A stretch of 64,000 bases of DNA from Lentibacillus sp. JNUCC-1. Its GTDB lineage: Bacteria; Bacillota; Bacilli; Bacillales; Amphibacillaceae. The stretch lies in assembly GCF_009741735.1 (NCBI RefSeq), contig NZ_WHOH01000001.1, positions 558,001 through 622,000 on the forward strand, given 5' to 3'. Below are positions 26,552 to 35,697 of this stretch, one piece after another; within the stretch, counting starts at the first letter, position 1, and every line of letters starts with the position of its first letter. Below the pieces are notes generated by a model. That model was not told where the DNA came from and did not search any database. It saw only the letters and a program-made list of their open reading frames with translations. A program made the translations under genes and the position numbers.

Positions 26552-27451
26552 ATGGATGTATCCATACAAGAGGTCAAACAATCGTTTGTGCAAATGCGGA
26601 AGGAACGACGCAAAGAAAAATTTACAGCGTTTTTTGAGAAGCTTTTTAAAAACAAAATCGCTGTTGCAGGCGGGGTACTGCTGATCTTTTACGCTTTTGT
26701 AGCGATATTTGCACCTTATATCGCGCCATATGATCCATTTGAAATCAGTTTAACAAACAAATTGCAACCCCCTTCTATAGAACATTGGATGGGAACTGAT
26801 GATAAAGGACGCGATATTTTAAGCAGAATTATTCACGGATCACGATTATCGATGGGCATTGGAATTGCAGCGGTATTATTTGGAGCTTTCTTTGGAATCA
26901 TTATGGGACTGCTTGCAGGTTATTACGGCGGATGGGTGGATGCTGTTTTAAGCCGGATGCTTGATGTCATGCTCGCCTTTCCGGGAATTCTGCTTGCTTT
27001 AGCCATCATCAGTGCGCTTGGTCCTGGATTAATTAACGTAACCATCGCCGTTGGAATCTTTTCAGTCCCTCTTTTCGGAAGAATCGCCCGAGGCTCGACA
27101 ATGGAAGTCAAAAATATGGAATATATAGAAGCTGTTCGATCATTGGGCGGAAATGACTTCATTATTATGTTCAGACATATCTTCCCAAATATTTTATCAC
27201 CACTGATCGTTCAGGGCACTTTGCGACTCGCCACAGCCATTCTTTCGGCTGCGGGATTATCCTTCCTGGGACTTGGCGCTGCGCCTCCTTCTCCTGAATG
27301 GGGAGCCATGCTTTCAAGTGGTCGAGACTTCTTTTTTTCAGCACCTTATATAGCGATCTTCCCTGGCATCACCATAGCACTTCTGGTCATGGGTTTTAAT
27401 TTATTTGGTGACGGGCTGAGAGACGCGCTTGATCCGCGGATGAAATCTTAA
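26552..27451 (+). CDS. ABC permease, OppC/DppC type
   Basis: A 299-residue permease: a hydrophilic N-terminal tail, then six helices; MGTDDKGRDILSRIIHGSRLS and the EAA loop MEYIEAVRSLGGNDFIIMFRHIFPN, ending DGLRDALDPRMKS. ATG 26552 is preceded by AAGGAGG. It is the first gene of a C-B-D-F permease/ATPase operon. Confidence 0.92.
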   Translation: MDVSIQEVKQSFVQMRKERRKEKFTAFFEKLFKNKIAVAGGVLLIFYAFVAIFAPYIAPYDPFEISLTNKLQPPSIEHWMGTDDKGRDILSRIIHGSRLSMGIGIAAVLFGAFFGIIMGLLAGYYGGWVDAVLSRMLDVMLAFPGILLALAIISALGPGLINVTIAVGIFSVPLFGRIARGSTMEVKNMEYIEAVRSLGGNDFIIMFRHIFPNILSPLIVQGTLRLATAILSAAGLSFLGLGAAPPSPEWGAMLSSGRDFFFSAPYIAIFPGITIALLVMGFNLFGDGLRDALDPRMKS

Positions 27452-27488
27452 TATGTAAGTGACAAGAAAACTAAAGGAGGTCTCCACA

Positions 27489-28409
27489 ATGTTGTTATTT
27501 ATTGTAAAACGTTTATTCCAAACCATCCCGGTTATCTTCGGTGTGACACTTGTTGTCTTTTTGATCATGCAGATGGTTCCTGGAGATACTGCACAAGTCC
27601 TGGCTGGAGAGGGCGCATCACAGGAAACCGTTGAGAAACTTCGTGATGAGTATGGATTAAATGATCCTTTGCATATTCAGTATTTTGATTATATAAAAGG
27701 GCTGCTTCAAGGAGATATGGGCCATTCATTGAAAAACGAACGGCCTGTCATCGATGAAATCATGGTGCGATTACCTATTTCTGTTGAATTAGCGGTCTAT
27801 GCGACATTTGTAACCATCATATTTGGGATCACTGCAGGCATTATTTCAGCTGTACGGCCCTATTCCGCTTCAGATATGACAGTCATGGTGGTTGCCCTTT
27901 TGGGTATTTCCTTTCCAAGCTTTTGGCTGGGCATGATTCTGATCTTCATCTTTTCGGTTGAACTGCATTGGCTGCCTGTATCAGGGTGGGACAGCATTCA
28001 ACATATGATCCTTCCCGTACTTGCCCTTGGGACAGCAGGGGCTGCTATTGTTGCACGTATGACGCGGTCAAGCATGCTGGAGGTTGTCAGACAGGATTAC
28101 ATTCGGACCGCTAAAGCAAAAGGCATTAAAAACTATTTGGTCATTTACAAGCATACTTTAAGAAATGCCTTAATTCCCGTCATTACCGTTGTCGGTCTGC
28201 AGTTTGGGGCATTGCTCGGCGGAACTGTTCTGATTGAATCTGTTTTTGCCATTAACGGGTTGGGGAGATTGATTCTCGAATCGATCAGAATGCGTGACCT
28301 TCCGATGGTACAAGGCGGTGTACTCGTTGCTTCTTTGATTTTTGTTATCGTTAATCTGTTTGTAGATGTGTTATATAAATTCTTCAACCGCAGAATTGAT
28401 CTTAATTAA
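27489..28409 (+). CDS. ABC permease, OppB/DppB type
   Basis: A 306-residue permease beginning MLLFIVKRLFQTIPVIFGVTLVVF, with VPGDTAQVLAGEGAS and the EAA loop DYIRTAKAKGIKNYLVIYKHTLRNALIPVIT. ATG 27489 follows AAAGGAGG. It lies 37 bp after the OppC-type gene. Confidence 0.92.
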   Translation: MLLFIVKRLFQTIPVIFGVTLVVFLIMQMVPGDTAQVLAGEGASQETVEKLRDEYGLNDPLHIQYFDYIKGLLQGDMGHSLKNERPVIDEIMVRLPISVELAVYATFVTIIFGITAGIISAVRPYSASDMTVMVVALLGISFPSFWLGMILIFIFSVELHWLPVSGWDSIQHMILPVLALGTAGAAIVARMTRSSMLEVVRQDYIRTAKAKGIKNYLVIYKHTLRNALIPVITVVGLQFGALLGGTVLIESVFAINGLGRLILESIRMRDLPMVQGGVLVASLIFVIVNLFVDVLYKFFNRRIDLN

Positions 28410-28422
28410 GGGGGACTGAATC

Positions 28423-29445
28423 ATGTCTGAGAAACTTCTTGAAATTGATGGGTTAAAAACATACTTCCACTCAAAAAAAGGTGTCGGACGCGTGGTAGAC
28501 GGCATTGATCTGACTGTATATAAAGGAGAAACACTCGGTATTGTAGGAGAATCCGGCTGTGGGAAAAGCATGACTTCCCTTTCGATCATGCAGTTGATTC
28601 CCGAACCCGGCAAAATTGTAAACGGCTCGATCAAACTTAATGGTGATGATCTTGTAAAAAAGACAGAAAAACAAATGGAAAAAATCCGCGGGAATCAAAT
28701 TTCAATGATATTTCAGGAACCGATGACGTCGTTAAATCCGGTCATCAGTGTTGGCGAACAAATAGCTGAAACCATTCGTGCCCACCAACCTGTCAGCCGC
28801 AAAGAAGCTAAAAGAAAAAGCGTGGAAATGCTGCAGCTCGTCGGGATCCCATCTCCTGAAGAGCGGGCCAAGCAAGACCCGTATCAATTGAGCGGAGGTA
28901 TGCGTCAACGGGTTGTGATTGCTATGGCTCTGGCTTGCAATCCAGAGCTGCTGATTGCAGACGAACCTACCACAGCACTGGACGTGACGATTCAATCACA
29001 AATCATCAAATTGATGAAACAACTGCAAAAAAATCTCAATATGGCGGTTCTATTCATTACACACGACTTAGGCGTCGTAGCCGAATCATGTGACCGCGTG
29101 GCTGTGATGTATGCCGGAGAAATCGTCGAAAAGTCAACGACCGCCGAATTGTTTAACAAGCCGAAACATCCTTATACAAGAGGGCTGCTTGACTCTCTAC
29201 CTAAAATCAATGAGGTTCAAGAGGAACTGACACCCATGAAGGGAAATATCCCTAGCCCGCTTACCGAGCATACTGGCTGCAAATTCGCTGAGAGGTGTCC
29301 AATGGCAACCGAGATTTGCTTTCAATTACATCCGCCATTAACCGATTACCATAATGGCAGTTATCAGGTCAGATGTTTTCATTATCATGAATCAGACGTC
29401 AGAAAGGATGAGATCCATGCAGAGAGCACCCCAGCCCATTCTTGA
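28423..29445 (+). CDS. ABC ATP-binding protein, OppD type
   Basis: A 340-residue ATPase: Walker A GESGCGKSMT, signature LSGGMRQR, Walker [16 protein letters not shown]-loop THDLG, and C-terminal GCKFAERCPMATEIC cysteines. The start follows AAGGGGG. Its 3' end overlaps the next ATPase gene by 29 nt. Confidence 0.92.
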   Translation: MSEKLLEIDGLKTYFHSKKGVGRVVDGIDLTVYKGETLGIVGESGCGKSMTSLSIMQLIPEPGKIVNGSIKLNGDDLVKKTEKQMEKIRGNQISMIFQEPMTSLNPVISVGEQIAETIRAHQPVSRKEAKRKSVEMLQLVGIPSPEERAKQDPYQLSGGMRQRVVIAMALACNPELLIADEPTTALDVTIQSQIIKLMKQLQKNLNMAVLFITHDLGVVAESCDRVAVMYAGEIVEKSTTAELFNKPKHPYTRGLLDSLPKINEVQEELTPMKGNIPSPLTEHTGCKFAERCPMATEICFQLHPPLTDYHNGSYQVRCFHYHESDVRKDEIHAESTPAHS

Positions 29446-30406
29446 GGTTTCCAATCTGAAACAATATTTCCCGGTAAAAAAAGAAAAAATTACTGAGAAG
29501 AAACGCTATGTGCAAGCCGTTGATGATATTTCATTTACAATCGATGCCGGTACAACCGTCAGTATTGTCGGCGAATCAGGGTGTGGAAAGTCTACGACCG
29601 GCCGCGCCATTTTAAGGCTCGATGATCCGACTTCAGGAACCATTGAATATAAAGGTAAAGACATTGCTTCGTTAAAGAAAAGAGAATTAAAGACATTACG
29701 CGGCGATATTCAGGTTATTTTCCAGGACCCTTTTGCTTCTCTGAACCCGCGTCGTACCATTAGACAGATGCTGAATGAAGCTATGGCGATTCAAAATGTG
29801 ATGGATAAAACCAATCGGGAGAAACGCATGCTTGAATTGATGGAGCTCGTTGGCTTACCATATGATTCATTGGAAAGGCTCCCGCACGAGTTCAGCGGCG
29901 GGCAGCGACAACGTTTAGGAATTGCCAGAGCGCTTGCGGTTAATCCCAAGTTAATTATATGTGATGAAGCTGTATCAGCTTTGGATGTTTCAGTACAGGC
30001 ACAAGTATTAAACTTAATGAAAAAACTGCAGCGCGAACTGGATTTAACCTATTTATTTATTTCGCATGACCTCAGCGTAGTAAAACATATCTCAGACAGA
30101 GTCATTGTTATGTATCTGGGAAAAGTCGTGGAAATTGCTGATAATGACAAGCTGTTCGCCAACCCCCGACATCCTTATACTAAAGCTTTGTTGTCTGCCA
30201 TTCCGGTACCGGACGTCAATGTGCAACGAGATGAAATTGAAATTAAAGGAGACGTTCCTTCCCCTATCAATCCGCCTAAAGGATGCAGGTTCCATACGAG
30301 GTGTCCTTTTGCAACAGAACATTGCCGAAATGTGGAACCGGAATTAAGAACAATAGATGACCAGCATAAAGTCAGTTGTCATTATGCCGAGGACTTGTCT
30401 TTTTAA
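29417..30406 (+). CDS. ABC ATP-binding protein, OppF type
   Basis: A 329-residue ATPase: Walker A GESGCGKSTT, signature FSGGQRQR, Walker B LIICDEAVSALDVS (Ala replaces the usual Pro after Glu), H-loop SHDLS, and C-terminal GCRFHTRCPFATEHC. ATG 29417 is 9 nt after AAAGGA within the end of the OppD-type gene. It completes the importer; the two-component genes follow within 50 bp. Confidence 0.9.
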   Translation: MQRAPQPILEVSNLKQYFPVKKEKITEKKRYVQAVDDISFTIDAGTTVSIVGESGCGKSTTGRAILRLDDPTSGTIEYKGKDIASLKKRELKTLRGDIQVIFQDPFASLNPRRTIRQMLNEAMAIQNVMDKTNREKRMLELMELVGLPYDSLERLPHEFSGGQRQRLGIARALAVNPKLIICDEAVSALDVSVQAQVLNLMKKLQRELDLTYLFISHDLSVVKHISDRVIVMYLGKVVEIADNDKLFANPRHPYTKALLSAIPVPDVNVQRDEIEIKGDVPSPINPPKGCRFHTRCPFATEHCRNVEPELRTIDDQHKVSCHYAEDLSF

Positions 30407-30454
30407 TCAAACAGTGGTAATATATTTAATTAAAAAACGAAAGAAAGATTGCTT

Positions 30455-31231
30455 ATGATCAGCCTTGAGAACCTTTCGTTTTATATTATGATATGTGTAT
30501 TAGCTCCGCTCATTGGAGCTTTTACCATATTATTTTTATTTATCTTTGAAGAAAAGATGGAAGCTTTGAAGAACGAATCTCGTCAACTTGCGCTCAAGGA
30601 AGAATTGCAGCGCAACAAGTTTGAAATTTTGAGCCAAAAGATTCAGCCGCATTTTTTCTTTAATACTTTAAACAGCATCATTGGACTTGCGCGTCTTGAT
30701 CGTAAACCTGAGTTGATTCATGCGCTTGAAACCTTGTCCAGATTCTTAAAAAGAAAATACATCACCAACCAATCTCTAGCATCCATCGATGAAGAGCTTA
30801 CGTACACCTCCTATTATCTGGAGATTCAAAAAATGCGTTTCGGAAAAAGGCTTGAAGTAACACAGGCCGTTGATTCTTCCGTTAAACCTATGCTGATTCC
30901 AACGTACGTTTTACAAACATTGGTGGAAAACACGTTTAAACACGAGTTTGAAAGATATCCGGGCCCAGCGCTGATTAATATCCATATATTTGCTGAAGCG
31001 AATCTCGTACATATGAAAATATGGAACAGTAAATCCGCCCACAGGGAACGACTTGATCATGAAAGAGATGCAAATTCCCGAACAGGCATGGGACTTAAAA
31101 ATATCAAACAACGGCTCGGTATTTTATTCCCAAACGGCGATCCTCAAGTTCATTTTCTCTCTGATTCAGAAGGTACCACGGTTCACGTTACTTGGCCTAT
31201 TCAATACGAAGCACCTAAGGGAGGATTCTAA
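30455..31231 (+). CDS. LytS/YesM-type sensor histidine kinase, minimal
   Basis: A 258-residue kinase. One N-terminal membrane helix (about residues 8-31), a short coiled linker, a His_kinase domain with the phospho-acceptor in QKIQPHFFFNTLNSI (His66), then HATPase_c with the N-box LVENTFKHEF and G-box RTGMGLKNIKQRLG. It lacks any extracytoplasmic sensor domain, which suggests that the signal comes through a partner. ATG 30455 has only a weak AG-rich site upstream, with no clear GGAGG. The next gene is the response regulator, 2 nt away, followed by a symporter-like protein. Confidence 0.88.
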   Translation: MISLENLSFYIMICVLAPLIGAFTILFLFIFEEKMEALKNESRQLALKEELQRNKFEILSQKIQPHFFFNTLNSIIGLARLDRKPELIHALETLSRFLKRKYITNQSLASIDEELTYTSYYLEIQKMRFGKRLEVTQAVDSSVKPMLIPTYVLQTLVENTFKHEFERYPGPALINIHIFAEANLVHMKIWNSKSAHRERLDHERDANSRTGMGLKNIKQRLGILFPNGDPQVHFLSDSEGTTVHVTWPIQYEAPKGGF

Positions 31232-31233
31232 AC

Positions 31234-31920
31234 ATGAACATTTTATTGGTTGATGATGAGCAACTGGAGCTGGATCAGCTCGAATATATGTTACAGCAAT
31301 CTTTTCACCTGCAGACATTCTTTAAGGCTCAAGATGTGTCTGAAGCCTTAACGTATGCAAAAGCCAATACAGTTCATTTAGCCCTCATTGATATCCACCT
31401 TCCAGGTCAATCGGGATTTGAACTTGTTAAATGGCTTAAGAACACGCAAAGCCATGTTCACATTGTGATGGTGACAGCCTACCAGTCCTTCGATTATGCC
31501 CAAAAAGCACTTCGTCTCAAAGTTGATAATTTCATTACAAAGCCCGTTGTTGAATCTGAACTTATTACAGCTATTAAGCCCTTCACGGTCAACAAGAATC
31601 ATTCAGAAATCATTCAACAAGTGCTGGATTACATTCATAATCATTTTGACGCGCGTTTAACGCTTGGTGACATTGCTGAAGATATTCATGTGAATCATGC
31701 GTATCTAAGCCGGAAATTCAACGAAGAGTTGGAAGTCAGTTTTCCGCATTACCTTAATCAATACCGCATAGAAGCTGCCAAACGCTTAATGAACGAAAAA
31801 CCGTTCCTTTCTATAGCAGAGGTTTCCGAACAATGTGGTTTTAACAGCCAGCATTATTTCAGCCAGCTTTTCAAAAAAGAACTCGGGGTCAATCCCAGTG
31901 CGTTTAGAAAGAGGATTTAA
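31234..31920 (+). CDS. YesN-type response regulator with AraC DNA-binding domain
   Basis: A 228-residue regulator. The receiver domain (1-115) has the acidic pair DD at 7-8, phospho-acceptor Asp53 in LALIDIHLPG, Thr in MVTAYQS and Lys in FITKPV. The C-terminal AraC-type double helix-turn-helix (about 130-226) has LTLGDIAEDIHVNHAYLSRKFNEE and IAEVSEQCGFNSQHYFSQLFKKELGVNPSAFRKR. It pairs with the kinase just upstream. Likely targets are the flanking transport and amidohydrolase operons (inference). Its stop overlaps the next start (TAATG). Confidence 0.92.
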   Translation: MNILLVDDEQLELDQLEYMLQQSFHLQTFFKAQDVSEALTYAKANTVHLALIDIHLPGQSGFELVKWLKNTQSHVHIVMVTAYQSFDYAQKALRLKVDNFITKPVVESELITAIKPFTVNKNHSEIIQQVLDYIHNHFDARLTLGDIAEDIHVNHAYLSRKFNEELEVSFPHYLNQYRIEAAKRLMNEKPFLSIAEVSEQCGFNSQHYFSQLFKKELGVNPSAFRKRI

Positions 31921-33227
31921 TGTTTATGAACCAATATGAGAAAAAGTATGCTGCCCGGCATGCGTCCCTCGGGGCTTCGTTCGGGGTATTAACTTTACTT
32001 GCCAGATGGGTCGGTCCCGATACCATCTTTTTTTCTTCAGAGATATTAATGCGTTACGGTCTCTTAGGTATCATCATCTACACACTTTTTCATGCCGCAG
32101 CATTTGTTATGTTTGGGTGGGTGGCCCATTCGGCCAAGACAAAATGGCCCGAGAGCTTAACATTAGGCGACATTATTGAACGCAAAACAGAGGGCGTTCA
32201 AAGCAACATCCTCATAGCACTAGTTGCTGTTTCCGGTTTATTGATGCTCGCCATACAAGGTTTTATTATTCACCATATGCTTAGTATCCTTTTTGTCATT
32301 CCTGTTCCTATTACATTGTTTATTTTTATGCTGTTTTGTTATTTGTATGGCGGGGTTTGGGGCATGCAAGGTATTTTAAAACTGGAGCCGTTCAAGTTGG
32401 CCATTATATTTGCCGCTATTATTTTTATTCCAGTCTATGTATTTATACAGCAAGGCATCGAACCCATATATAACGGTCTGAGATTGTACCATCCTTATCT
32501 ATTATATTGGAAAGATTACAGCAGTCTGTCGTTTTTATTCAGTTCATTTTTACTGGTATTCGGCTTGATCATGATTGACAGAACATCATGGCAGCGGACG
32601 TTTATGCTCCAGCACTCAAAGGTCCGGTCCACATTCAGTTTGATGGGGCTTATTTACAGCACCATTCCCCTTGCTATTTTATCCATGCTTATGATTTCAT
32701 TATCCAATCAGGGTTATGAGCAGGCTGGTGATGTTTTATTCGAACTTATTTACAAGCTCAGCACCTCATTTATTTTAGCGTTATTTGTGACTTTTTGCAT
32801 CATCATAGCAACAAGTACGGTCGGAGCAGAACTCAATGCTTTAACAATCCTTATCGTCCGGCATTTGTCACCTGCTAAATACAAATCAGATGCGGTTAAA
32901 TATCAATACAGTTATATCATTTCCGCCTGTATTGCACTTGGCGTCTATATAGCTGGGTTATTTTCAACGCATGCCATTGTGCCTTTGATTTTCTTTAACG
33001 GTATGATTGGTGCTGTTATGATTGTGCCTGTATTCATCATTATTTACGGAAAAAAATCCATTAAGTCTCTTGAGATCATCAGCATGTTTTTCGCCCTGGG
33101 CATAGGTGTTATGTTCTTCTTTTCAGGCAATTATATAAATGCTATATGGATCAGCTTCTCTGCTTCAGCACTATTGACATTGTTAACATACACCATGAAC
33201 ATGAATTCTTCTAACTCGATAAGTTAG
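31920..33227 (+). CDS. SSS-like multi-helix membrane protein coupled to the two-component pair
   Basis: A 435-residue membrane protein with about 12-13 helices. Segments KKYAARHASLGASFGVLTLLARWVGPD, ESLTLGDIIERKTEG, the LDRTSWQRTF-like DRTSWQRTF and ATSTVGAELNA suggest the sodium:solute symporter (SSS) superfamily, though divergent. The ATG overlaps the regulator stop, so it is translated with the kinase/regulator pair. The kinase has no sensor domain, so this protein may be the sensor or co-sensor as well as, or instead of, a transporter (inference). SSS-linked sensing is known in CbrA-type kinases. A terminator follows. Confidence 0.65.
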   Translation: MFMNQYEKKYAARHASLGASFGVLTLLARWVGPDTIFFSSEILMRYGLLGIIIYTLFHAAAFVMFGWVAHSAKTKWPESLTLGDIIERKTEGVQSNILIALVAVSGLLMLAIQGFIIHHMLSILFVIPVPITLFIFMLFCYLYGGVWGMQGILKLEPFKLAIIFAAIIFIPVYVFIQQGIEPIYNGLRLYHPYLLYWKDYSSLSFLFSSFLLVFGLIMIDRTSWQRTFMLQHSKVRSTFSLMGLIYSTIPLAILSMLMISLSNQGYEQAGDVLFELIYKLSTSFILALFVTFCIIIATSTVGAELNALTILIVRHLSPAKYKSDAVKYQYSYIISACIALGVYIAGLFSTHAIVPLIFFNGMIGAVMIVPVFIIIYGKKSIKSLEIISMFFALGIGVMFFFSGNYINAIWISFSASALLTLLTYTMNMNSSNSIS

Positions 33228-33230
33228 ACA

Positions 33231-33272
33231 AAAAGGACCGGCCTGGCGCAATGCGCCTAGCCGGTCCTTTTT
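33231..33272. terminator. Bidirectional terminator
   Basis: AAAAGGACCGGC / GCCGGTCCTTTTT outer stem with an inner GGCGC / GCGCC helix between the convergent SSS-like gene and the second binding-protein gene. Confidence 0.85.
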
Positions 33273-33290
33273 CAAATCGGTATGCTTTCT

Positions 33291-34886
33291 CTACTCCACT
33301 GTCACATCTCTTAAGAACGGGAAGCTACTTGGAAACTGGAAGAATCCATCTACAGAATCCTGCAGGCCGGCAAGCAACACGGAATGATAAAGCGGAACAA
33401 TGGTTGCCTCGTCTACAATAATCTGCTGTGCTTCTGCATAAAGCTTCTGACGCTCTGCTTCATCTGTTGATTTTCTAGCTTGCTCAAGGAGACTGTCAAC
33501 CTCGTCATTTTTAAAGAAAGAACGGTTTCCAGAATCGCCTGCGTTCTCTGAGTGGAACATTGGATATAAGCCATAATCTGCATCGAGTGTTACTGTTCCC
33601 CAGCTGCCGACGAACATATCAAAGCTTCCGTTCCCAGTCACTTCAAGATAGGCACCGACTTCAGCCATTTCAATTTCAGCCTCAATGCCGATTTTACTCA
33701 GCTGAGCTTGAATGTTTTCAGCGATGTCGGAAGTGGTCCGGTCATAGGCAAGAATGGATGTTTTAAAGCCATCTGCATACCCGGCCTCTTCAAGGAGTTT
33801 TTTCGCTTGATCCTGATCGAATTCAATAGGCTCAGTATCTTCACTGTAGCCATTCACTGTTGGCGCCAGCGGTCCTTTTGCAGGAAGCGGCACACCCTCA
33901 AGGACACCTTCTATCAATTGGTCTTTGTTGATGGCCATGGCAATGGCTTGTCTGACCTTGACATTGTTAAACGGTTCTTTTTCATTGTTCATGCCCAAGT
34001 AAGACATGCTGGCACTGTCTGATTCTTTTACATGCATACCTTCAGTATTGTTGATTTGCTCAACGTCATTGGCGTTTACAGGATAAATAATATCGGCAGC
34101 GCCTGTTTTAAGCTCAGCGATACGAGCTGAATCCTCTGGCACTGTTTTGAATGTAACCGTGTCAACCTGTGCTTCTTCTCCCCAGTAATCTTCATTCTTC
34201 TCCAGTGCCACATATTCGCCATTGACTCTGTCTTTATATTTAAAATAACCTGTTCCAATCGGGTTTTCATTTACAACGGTAAAAGGATCATTTCCTTCGT
34301 CAAGTGCATCATAACTTTTTTCGATTAAATCCATGCTGATCATGTGACCGCCTGGATGTGCGAGATGTGAAGGCAACGCTGAAAATGGATATTTTGTTGT
34401 AATGTGGACCGTATACTCATCTTCCACTTCTACTGATTCGATCATATCAAACAGGAAAGATAGCGGTGATGCAATATCCGGATCCCGAACTCTGTCAAGG
34501 TTTGCTTTGACGACTTCTGCATTCAGCTCAGAGCCGTCATGGAACTTGACCCCTTCTCTGAGTTTCGCTTCCCATACGGTGTCTTCTATTTGCTCAAAAC
34601 TTTCAGCAAGCCCTGGCTCTATTTCGAGATCTGTATTCATTTGTACGAGCGTATCGTACATCGCATTCATGACGTACAAGGAATTCCCGTCATTGGCTGC
34701 GTGCGGATCAAGTGATACTGGATCTGAAGCAAGGTCTACGGTTAAGGTATTGTCCTCACCGCCTCCATTACCGTTATCAGATGTATTCGGTTCTGTGCTA
34801 TTGTTGTTGCCGCTGCCGTCCCCGGCACAGGCAGATAGCACGATTGCTGCTATGAATAACACAAAGAATCCTTTGATATATTTCAT
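33291..34886 (-). CDS. ABC binding lipoprotein, family 5 (second receptor)
   Basis: A 531-residue lipoprotein: MKYIKGFFVLFIAAIVLSAC with the lipobox Cys at residue 20, an Asn/Ser/Gly tether, then the family-5 fold (WEAKLREGVKFHDGSELNAEVVK, GTGYFKY, VRQAIAMAINKDQ). ATG 34886 follows AAAGGGGTGG; an upstream GTG is within the binding site. It is related to the receptor at 24781-26358. Lying at the far end of the two-component cluster without its own permeases, it may supply a second ligand to the importer at 26.5-30.4 kb. Confidence 0.9.
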   Translation of the reverse strand: MKYIKGFFVLFIAAIVLSACAGDGSGNNNSTEPNTSDNGNGGGEDNTLTVDLASDPVSLDPHAANDGNSLYVMNAMYDTLVQMNTDLEIEPGLAESFEQIEDTVWEAKLREGVKFHDGSELNAEVVKANLDRVRDPDIASPLSFLFDMIESVEVEDEYTVHITTKYPFSALPSHLAHPGGHMISMDLIEKSYDALDEGNDPFTVVNENPIGTGYFKYKDRVNGEYVALEKNEDYWGEEAQVDTVTFKTVPEDSARIAELKTGAADIIYPVNANDVEQINNTEGMHVKESDSASMSYLGMNNEKEPFNNVKVRQAIAMAINKDQLIEGVLEGVPLPAKGPLAPTVNGYSEDTEPIEFDQDQAKKLLEEAGYADGFKTSILAYDRTTSDIAENIQAQLSKIGIEAEIEMAEVGAYLEVTGNGSFDMFVGSWGTVTLDADYGLYPMFHSENAGDSGNRSFFKNDEVDSLLEQARKSTDEAERQKLYAEAQQIIVDEATIVPLYHSVLLAGLQDSVDGFFQFPSSFPFLRDVTVE

Positions 34887-34971
34887 GTTGACCACCCCTT
34901 TGAAGTAATGTTCTTTATTTTGTCACACATGATAAATTTTTGCAATACGTATGCCTCCCTGTTTAAGAAGG

Positions 34972-35006
34972 AAAAACCGGCAAGTCTTTAAGACTAAACC
35001 GGTTTT
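34972..35006 (-). terminator. Terminator of the DUF420 gene
   Basis: AAAACCGG / CCGGTTTT outer stem with an inner AGTCTT / AAGACT helix, immediately downstream (minus strand) of the DUF420 stop, ending in a T-run. Confidence 0.75.
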
Positions 35007-35014
35007 GCTTCAAT

Positions 35015-35575
35015 TTAATAATAAGGGGAGATTAATACATAGACAAGCACACCTGTGAAAGCCACATACAACCAGATTGGCATTGTCCAGCGTGCGATTT
35101 TTCTATGTTTCTCAACTTTCATATTCAAGCCTCTGCCAAGTGTGATCAGCGACATGGGTACAATTGCTGCTGCCAGGATAATGTGACTGACCAGCACGAA
35201 GTAATAAATCCCTTTTAAGAATCCGTCACCGCCAAAACTCGTTGAGCCTGCCATGGCGTGATAGGTTAAATACGTTACGAAGAAAAGCATCGTCATACCA
35301 AATGCACCTAAGATGAAGTTACGATGAGCTTTGATGTTCTTCTTTTTAATCATTATCAATGCGCCGACCAACAGGCAAAATGTTATCCCGTTAAATACAG
35401 CGTTCAATAACGGCAAGACAGTCAGATCCACACCAGCAATCGTGCCGTTCGTGCTCCTTGGCAGATAATTGGTTGCTAGAATAACCGCTATGATGACGAT
35501 CGATAACACCCATATCAACGGGGTATAATTACGTTGTTTTGAATTGGTAGCCTTCAACTTAACCGCCTCTTTCAT
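35015..35575 (-). CDS. DUF420 membrane protein (YozB/CtaM-like)
   Basis: A 186-residue membrane protein with five predicted helices and the DUF420 pattern of conserved His residues: NIKAHRNFI, YLTYHAMAG, LVSHIILA, and EKHRKIARWTMPIWLYVAFTGVLVY. Family members (CtaM in Staphylococcus) take part in maturation of haem A cytochrome oxidases, and YozB of Bacillus is a homologue. Adjacent genes give no oxidase context, so the role is by family only. Confidence 0.85.
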   Translation of the reverse strand: MKEAVKLKATNSKQRNYTPLIWVLSIVIIAVILATNYLPRSTNGTIAGVDLTVLPLLNAVFNGITFCLLVGALIMIKKKNIKAHRNFILGAFGMTMLFFVTYLTYHAMAGSTSFGGDGFLKGIYYFVLVSHIILAAAIVPMSLITLGRGLNMKVEKHRKIARWTMPIWLYVAFTGVLVYVLISPYY

Positions 35576-35697
35576 TAAATAATCCTCTCTCTATAAGGAT
35601 AGTGATTAACACGACAAAGCGCAATATGAAACAAGCATTCTTTTATGCCATCCAGTAAGATTGTCATAAACTTGCCATATAATATATCTTTTCAGCT

